From: Nitrososphaerales archaeon TH5888
Lineage (GTDB): Archaea > Thermoproteota > Nitrososphaeria > Nitrososphaerales > Nitrososphaeraceae
Assembly (NCBI GenBank): GCA_014523595.1
Contig: JAATVN010000199.1
Location: 1-6,183 of the forward strand
Direction: 5' to 3'
DNA length: 6,183 nt
Within the stretch, counting starts at the first letter, position 1, and the number at the start of each line of letters is the position of its first letter. Positions 5,357 through 6,183 of the stretch are shown piece by piece. The translations under genes were made by a program, and so were the position numbers. A model generated the notes under the pieces. It was given only the letters and a program-made list of their open reading frames with translations. It was not told the DNA's origin and made no database searches.

Positions 5357-5725
5357 CTATATCAAGACCAGCTTACTAATCACATTATTAATCAAAGAAA
5401 TCACATTATCCAATGTGGTAGCATCTATTTCATCACTTGGCCTATTTAACATCACATTCAATTGATTATTCAATTGATCCAGCACAGAAAATGTTTTAGT
5501 ATCGACAACACCGAGCAGCCGCAATAACAACAATGTATAAACGACCTTCCTTGTCTTTGTCCTACACTGTCCTAATTGTCGATAATACGCACCGGAAGTC
5601 ATGTTTTTACTCGGTTTCGACTTCAATACTTTATTATAAATAATTGATGTTTGTTTCTTTGTAAATATAGAATTTGCAATAAAATGATTCAAAAACATCG
5701 TATAACTCAAATTCCTGTTTTCCAT
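5357..5725 (-). CDS. Small basic hypothetical protein, possible helix-turn-helix
   Basis: I do not recognise this 122-residue protein. It is predicted to be mostly helical and is basic through its first 75 residues. FTKKQTSIIYNKVL (21-34), then MTSGAYYRQLGQCRTKTRKV (42-61) and a hydrophobic helix VYTLLLLRLLGVV (62-74) look like a helix-turn-helix followed by a packing helix. The C-terminus has a heptad-like amphipathic helix, in which NVIS recurs seven residues apart (LDNVISLINNVISKLVLI), suggesting oligomerisation. The start is ATG at 5725. A perfect 22-bp palindrome begins 1 bp upstream, consistent with an autoregulated dimeric DNA-binding protein. It lies 43 bp upstream of the membrane winged-helix gene on the same strand, which has its own TATA-like box. 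It is divergent from GGGP synthase. Coding status is supported by the full-length open frame and promoter context. Function is unknown. Confidence 0.65.
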   Translation of the reverse strand: MENRNLSYTMFLNHFIANSIFTKKQTSIIYNKVLKSKPSKNMTSGAYYRQLGQCRTKTRKVVYTLLLLRLLGVVDTKTFSVLDQLNNQLNVMLNRPSDEIDATTLDNVISLINNVISKLVLI

Positions 5726-5726
5726 T

Positions 5727-5748
5727 TACTATACAAACTTGTATAGTA
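5727..5748. promoter_or_regulatory. Perfect 22-bp palindrome, operator-like
   Basis: TACTATACAA-AC-TTGTATAGTA is an inverted repeat with 10-bp arms and a 2-bp spacer, with no mismatch. It begins 1 bp upstream of the ATG of the 5357-5725 gene. On that strand the likely TATA element (GAATAAAAAAG, roughly 5762-5774) would place transcription start inside the palindrome. Such a site would suit a homodimeric repressor, most simply the adjacent gene's own product. A role as an RNA hairpin is less likely because it would straddle the transcript's 5' end. Confidence 0.6.
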
Positions 5749-5812
5749 CGATATTCTAATTAACTTTTTTATTCAAATAACCACTAAATACTTTCTAAAT
5801 CTCTAATGAGAT

Positions 5813-5841
5813 TATTATTATACGAGTAATTACTTTGAGAA
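5813..5841 (+). promoter_or_regulatory. GGGP synthase promoter (TATA box, leaderless start)
   Basis: TTATTATA at 5815-5822 lies about 24-27 bp upstream of the paired ATG codons at 5842 and 5845, the spacing typical of archaeal leaderless mRNAs. No Shine-Dalgarno of useful strength is seen. The box is about 70 bp from the 5727-5748 palindrome, so a protein on the palindrome is unlikely to block it directly. Confidence 0.5.
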
Positions 5842-6183
5842 ATGATGGAAATACTAAGCACCGAAAAATACATTTTGAACGAAATCAAGAAACAAAAAAC
5901 CTTATGCTTTCCACTTATAGATTCTGAAAAAACCTCCAAGACCATAGAATTGGCAAAAAAATTAGAGCAGCTTGGAGCCTCAGCAATATTAGTCGGTGGT
6001 TCATCCACATCGGATCAAATTGAATTATCTAAATTTGTGACAGAATTAAAGAACAATGTCAAGATTCCAATTATTTTATTTCCAGGAAATATCACAGGAA
6101 TATCACCAGCTGCGGATGCAATTTTGTTCAATTCATTACTTAATTCTGAAAATCCTTACTACATAACAGGCGCACAGGCACAA
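5842..6183 (+). CDS. Geranylgeranylglyceryl phosphate synthase, 3'-truncated
   Basis: GGGP synthase joins geranylgeranyl diphosphate to sn-glycerol-1-phosphate, making the first ether bond of archaeal membrane lipids. The window ends inside the gene. The visible 114 codons are about half of the usual 240-260 residue TIM barrel. Family motifs are clear: FPLIDSEKT (23-31, equivalent to L-I-D-P-D-K), VGGSSTSD (51-58), and PIILFPGN (76-83) followed by ISPAADAILFNSLLNS (87-102) and PYYITGAQ (105-112), all near-diagnostic of the GGGPS/PcrB family. The 'D-S-E-K' in place of 'D-P-D/E-K' is a mild variation in the phosphate/Mg-binding loop. Two consecutive ATGs (5842, 5845) are possible starts, and both fit the TATA box at 5815-5822. 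In an archaeon the GGGPS assignment is favoured over bacterial PcrB (heptaprenyl transferase). Confidence 0.93.
   Translation, partial: MMEILSTEKYILNEIKKQKTLCFPLIDSEKTSKTIELAKKLEQLGASAILVGGSSTSDQIELSKFVTELKNNVKIPIILFPGNITGISPAADAILFNSLLNSENPYYITGAQAQ

Noticed and set aside
5378..5409. AATCACATTAT repeated exactly 21 bp apart, resembling a regulatory direct repeat related to the nearby CATGTGAT units.
   Set aside because: It lies inside the 5357-5725 coding region and is explained by the protein-level heptad repeat NVIS...NVIS at the C-terminus.
5784..6008. Open frame on the minus strand of 74 codons.
   Set aside because: It is the antisense shadow of the GGGP synthase gene, whose motifs are unmistakable on the + strand.

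Overview
The window is AT-rich (roughly two thirds A+T by eye) and clearly archaeal. It carries the small subunit of D-family DNA polymerase (DP1), an Orc1/Cdc6 initiator, a geranylgeranylglyceryl phosphate synthase (first step of archaeal ether-lipid assembly), a cobalt-precorrin methyltransferase and TATA-box/leaderless-style gene starts. PolD excludes most Crenarchaeota (Sulfolobus-type). PolD, a cobalamin-pathway gene and low GC together fit a Thaumarchaeota/Nitrososphaeria genome best. That lineage call is inference, not something the sequence proves.

Layout. 1-429 (+): 3' part of a CbiE-like methyltransferase, followed by a T-rich archaeal-type terminator. 457-1023 (-): SpoIIM/DUF95-family membrane protein, divergent from DP1 across a 53-bp shared promoter region. 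1077-2579 (+): DP1, complete, with every metal-ligand motif of the phosphoesterase/exonuclease. 2569-3795 (-): Orc1/Cdc6, convergent with DP1 and overlapping it by 11 bp. 3796-4208: a gene-free stretch of 413 bp that I read as a chromosomal replication origin. It holds two near-identical ORB (origin recognition box) elements exactly 61 bp apart, weaker ORB-like copies including one in opposite orientation, an AT-rich segment with a T9 run, and a cluster of GTTAA/GTTAAC words. 4209-4739 (+): unrecognised protein with a predicted C-terminal winged helix. 4687-5313 (-): membrane-anchored coiled-coil winged-helix protein, overlapping the previous gene tail-to-tail by 53 bp. 5357-5725 (-): small unrecognised basic protein whose start lies 1 bp from a perfect 22-bp palindromic operator-like site. 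5842-6183 (+): N-terminal half of GGGP synthase, cut by the window end.

How it fits together. The centre is a replication-initiation locus: initiator gene, its origin and a replicative polymerase subunit side by side, as is known for Pyrococcus. The less expected part is the other flank of the origin, where three predicted DNA-binding proteins of unknown role sit together, one tethered to the membrane by a single N-terminal helix, with repeat or operator-like sites at their starts. A role in origin regulation or membrane attachment is a hypothesis only. DP1, cdc6 and the 4209 gene all appear to start with TTG, whereas the other complete genes start with ATG.
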